Source of the DNA: Clostridiales bacterium
GTDB lineage: Bacteria > Bacillota > Clostridia > Oscillospirales > Oscillospiraceae
Assembly: GCA_019418025.1 (NCBI GenBank)
Contig: DYCR01000021.1
Coordinates: forward strand, 2,760 to 16,697
Length of the DNA stretch: 13,938 nt
Direction: 5' to 3'
A program made the translations under genes and the position numbers. This document shows, one piece after another, positions 13,906 through 13,938 of this stretch. The stretch's first letter is position 1, and each line of letters begins with the position of its first letter. Under the pieces are notes generated by a model that was given only the letters and a program-made list of their open reading frames with translations, did no database searches and was not told the origin of the DNA.

Positions 13906-13938
13906 TCCTGTGCGCTCCTCTCTATGTGAAGATCTTTT
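13893..13938 (-). CDS. Possible 3' end of the upstream spoIIIA gene (spoIIIAF expected)
   Basis: One minus-strand frame is open from the right edge (base 13937) to a TGA at 13893-13895 and encodes the short tail KDLHIERSAQEWRS. spoIIIAF precedes spoIIIAG in known spoIIIA operons and an overlap of this kind is common. Fourteen residues are too few to confirm identity; the spoIIIAG frame is also open to the edge. Confidence 0.3.
   Translation of the reverse strand, partial: KDLHIERSAQEWRS

Noticed and set aside
1..13938. CRISPR array, insertion sequence, tRNA/rRNA gene, phage or toxin-antitoxin module
   Set aside because: No spaced repeat array, transposase, integrase, tRNA-like cloverleaf or toxin-like small gene pair was seen on either strand.

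Overview
The window looks like chromosomal DNA of a spore-forming gut member of the Clostridia, probably of the Oscillospirales/Ruminococcaceae type. The evidence is the run spoIIIAG - spoIIIAH - asp23 - nusB - TsaD-like - xseA - xseB - ispA, strong AGGAGG-type ribosome sites, middling GC, and a lipoprotein solute-binding protein of Gram-positive design. The genus is an inference; no rRNA or tRNA gene is present.

Left part (1-7110): a carbohydrate import and degradation locus. A lipoprotein sugar-binding protein (partial, leftward, 1-1081) diverges from a rightward operon of two permease subunits (1352-2236, 2242-3594), a GH110-like beta-helix glycosidase (3599-5395) and a DUF4091/GH123-like glycosidase (5423-7069). 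Neither enzyme has a signal peptide, so an oligosaccharide is presumably imported whole and trimmed in the cytosol. GH110 is known for alpha-1,3-galactosidases and GH123 for beta-N-acetylgalactosaminidases, so a host-type glycan carrying alpha-Gal and/or beta-GalNAc is the best guess. The MalG-type permease has an insertion of about 155 residues after its first membrane segment. The divergent intergenic region holds a good promoter for the binding protein, two 21-bp-phased direct repeats abutting its -35 box (AraC-type operator layout), and a palindrome just after its predicted start point. No transporter ATPase and no regulator gene are in the window.

Middle (7111-8579): a junction zone. A manganese-catalase/CotJC-like gene has lost its N-terminal third (7146-7583) and ends in a perfect terminator. 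It is followed by a complete yaaA gene with its own promoter. An 18-bp-stem hairpin then separates yaaA from the convergent genes to its right.

Right part (8580-13938): leftward housekeeping and sporulation genes. spoIIIAG and spoIIIAH (the SpoIIIA-SpoIIQ channel of the forespore) end in a terminator. A new promoter then drives asp23, nusB, a shortened TsaD/Kae1 paralogue, xseA, xseB and ispA, packed with 1-10 nt gaps or short overlaps. dxs, which often follows ispA in Clostridia, is absent; the cluster stops at the shared terminator. This fits a synteny breakpoint at which yaaA, the broken cotJC-like gene and the glycan locus come in.
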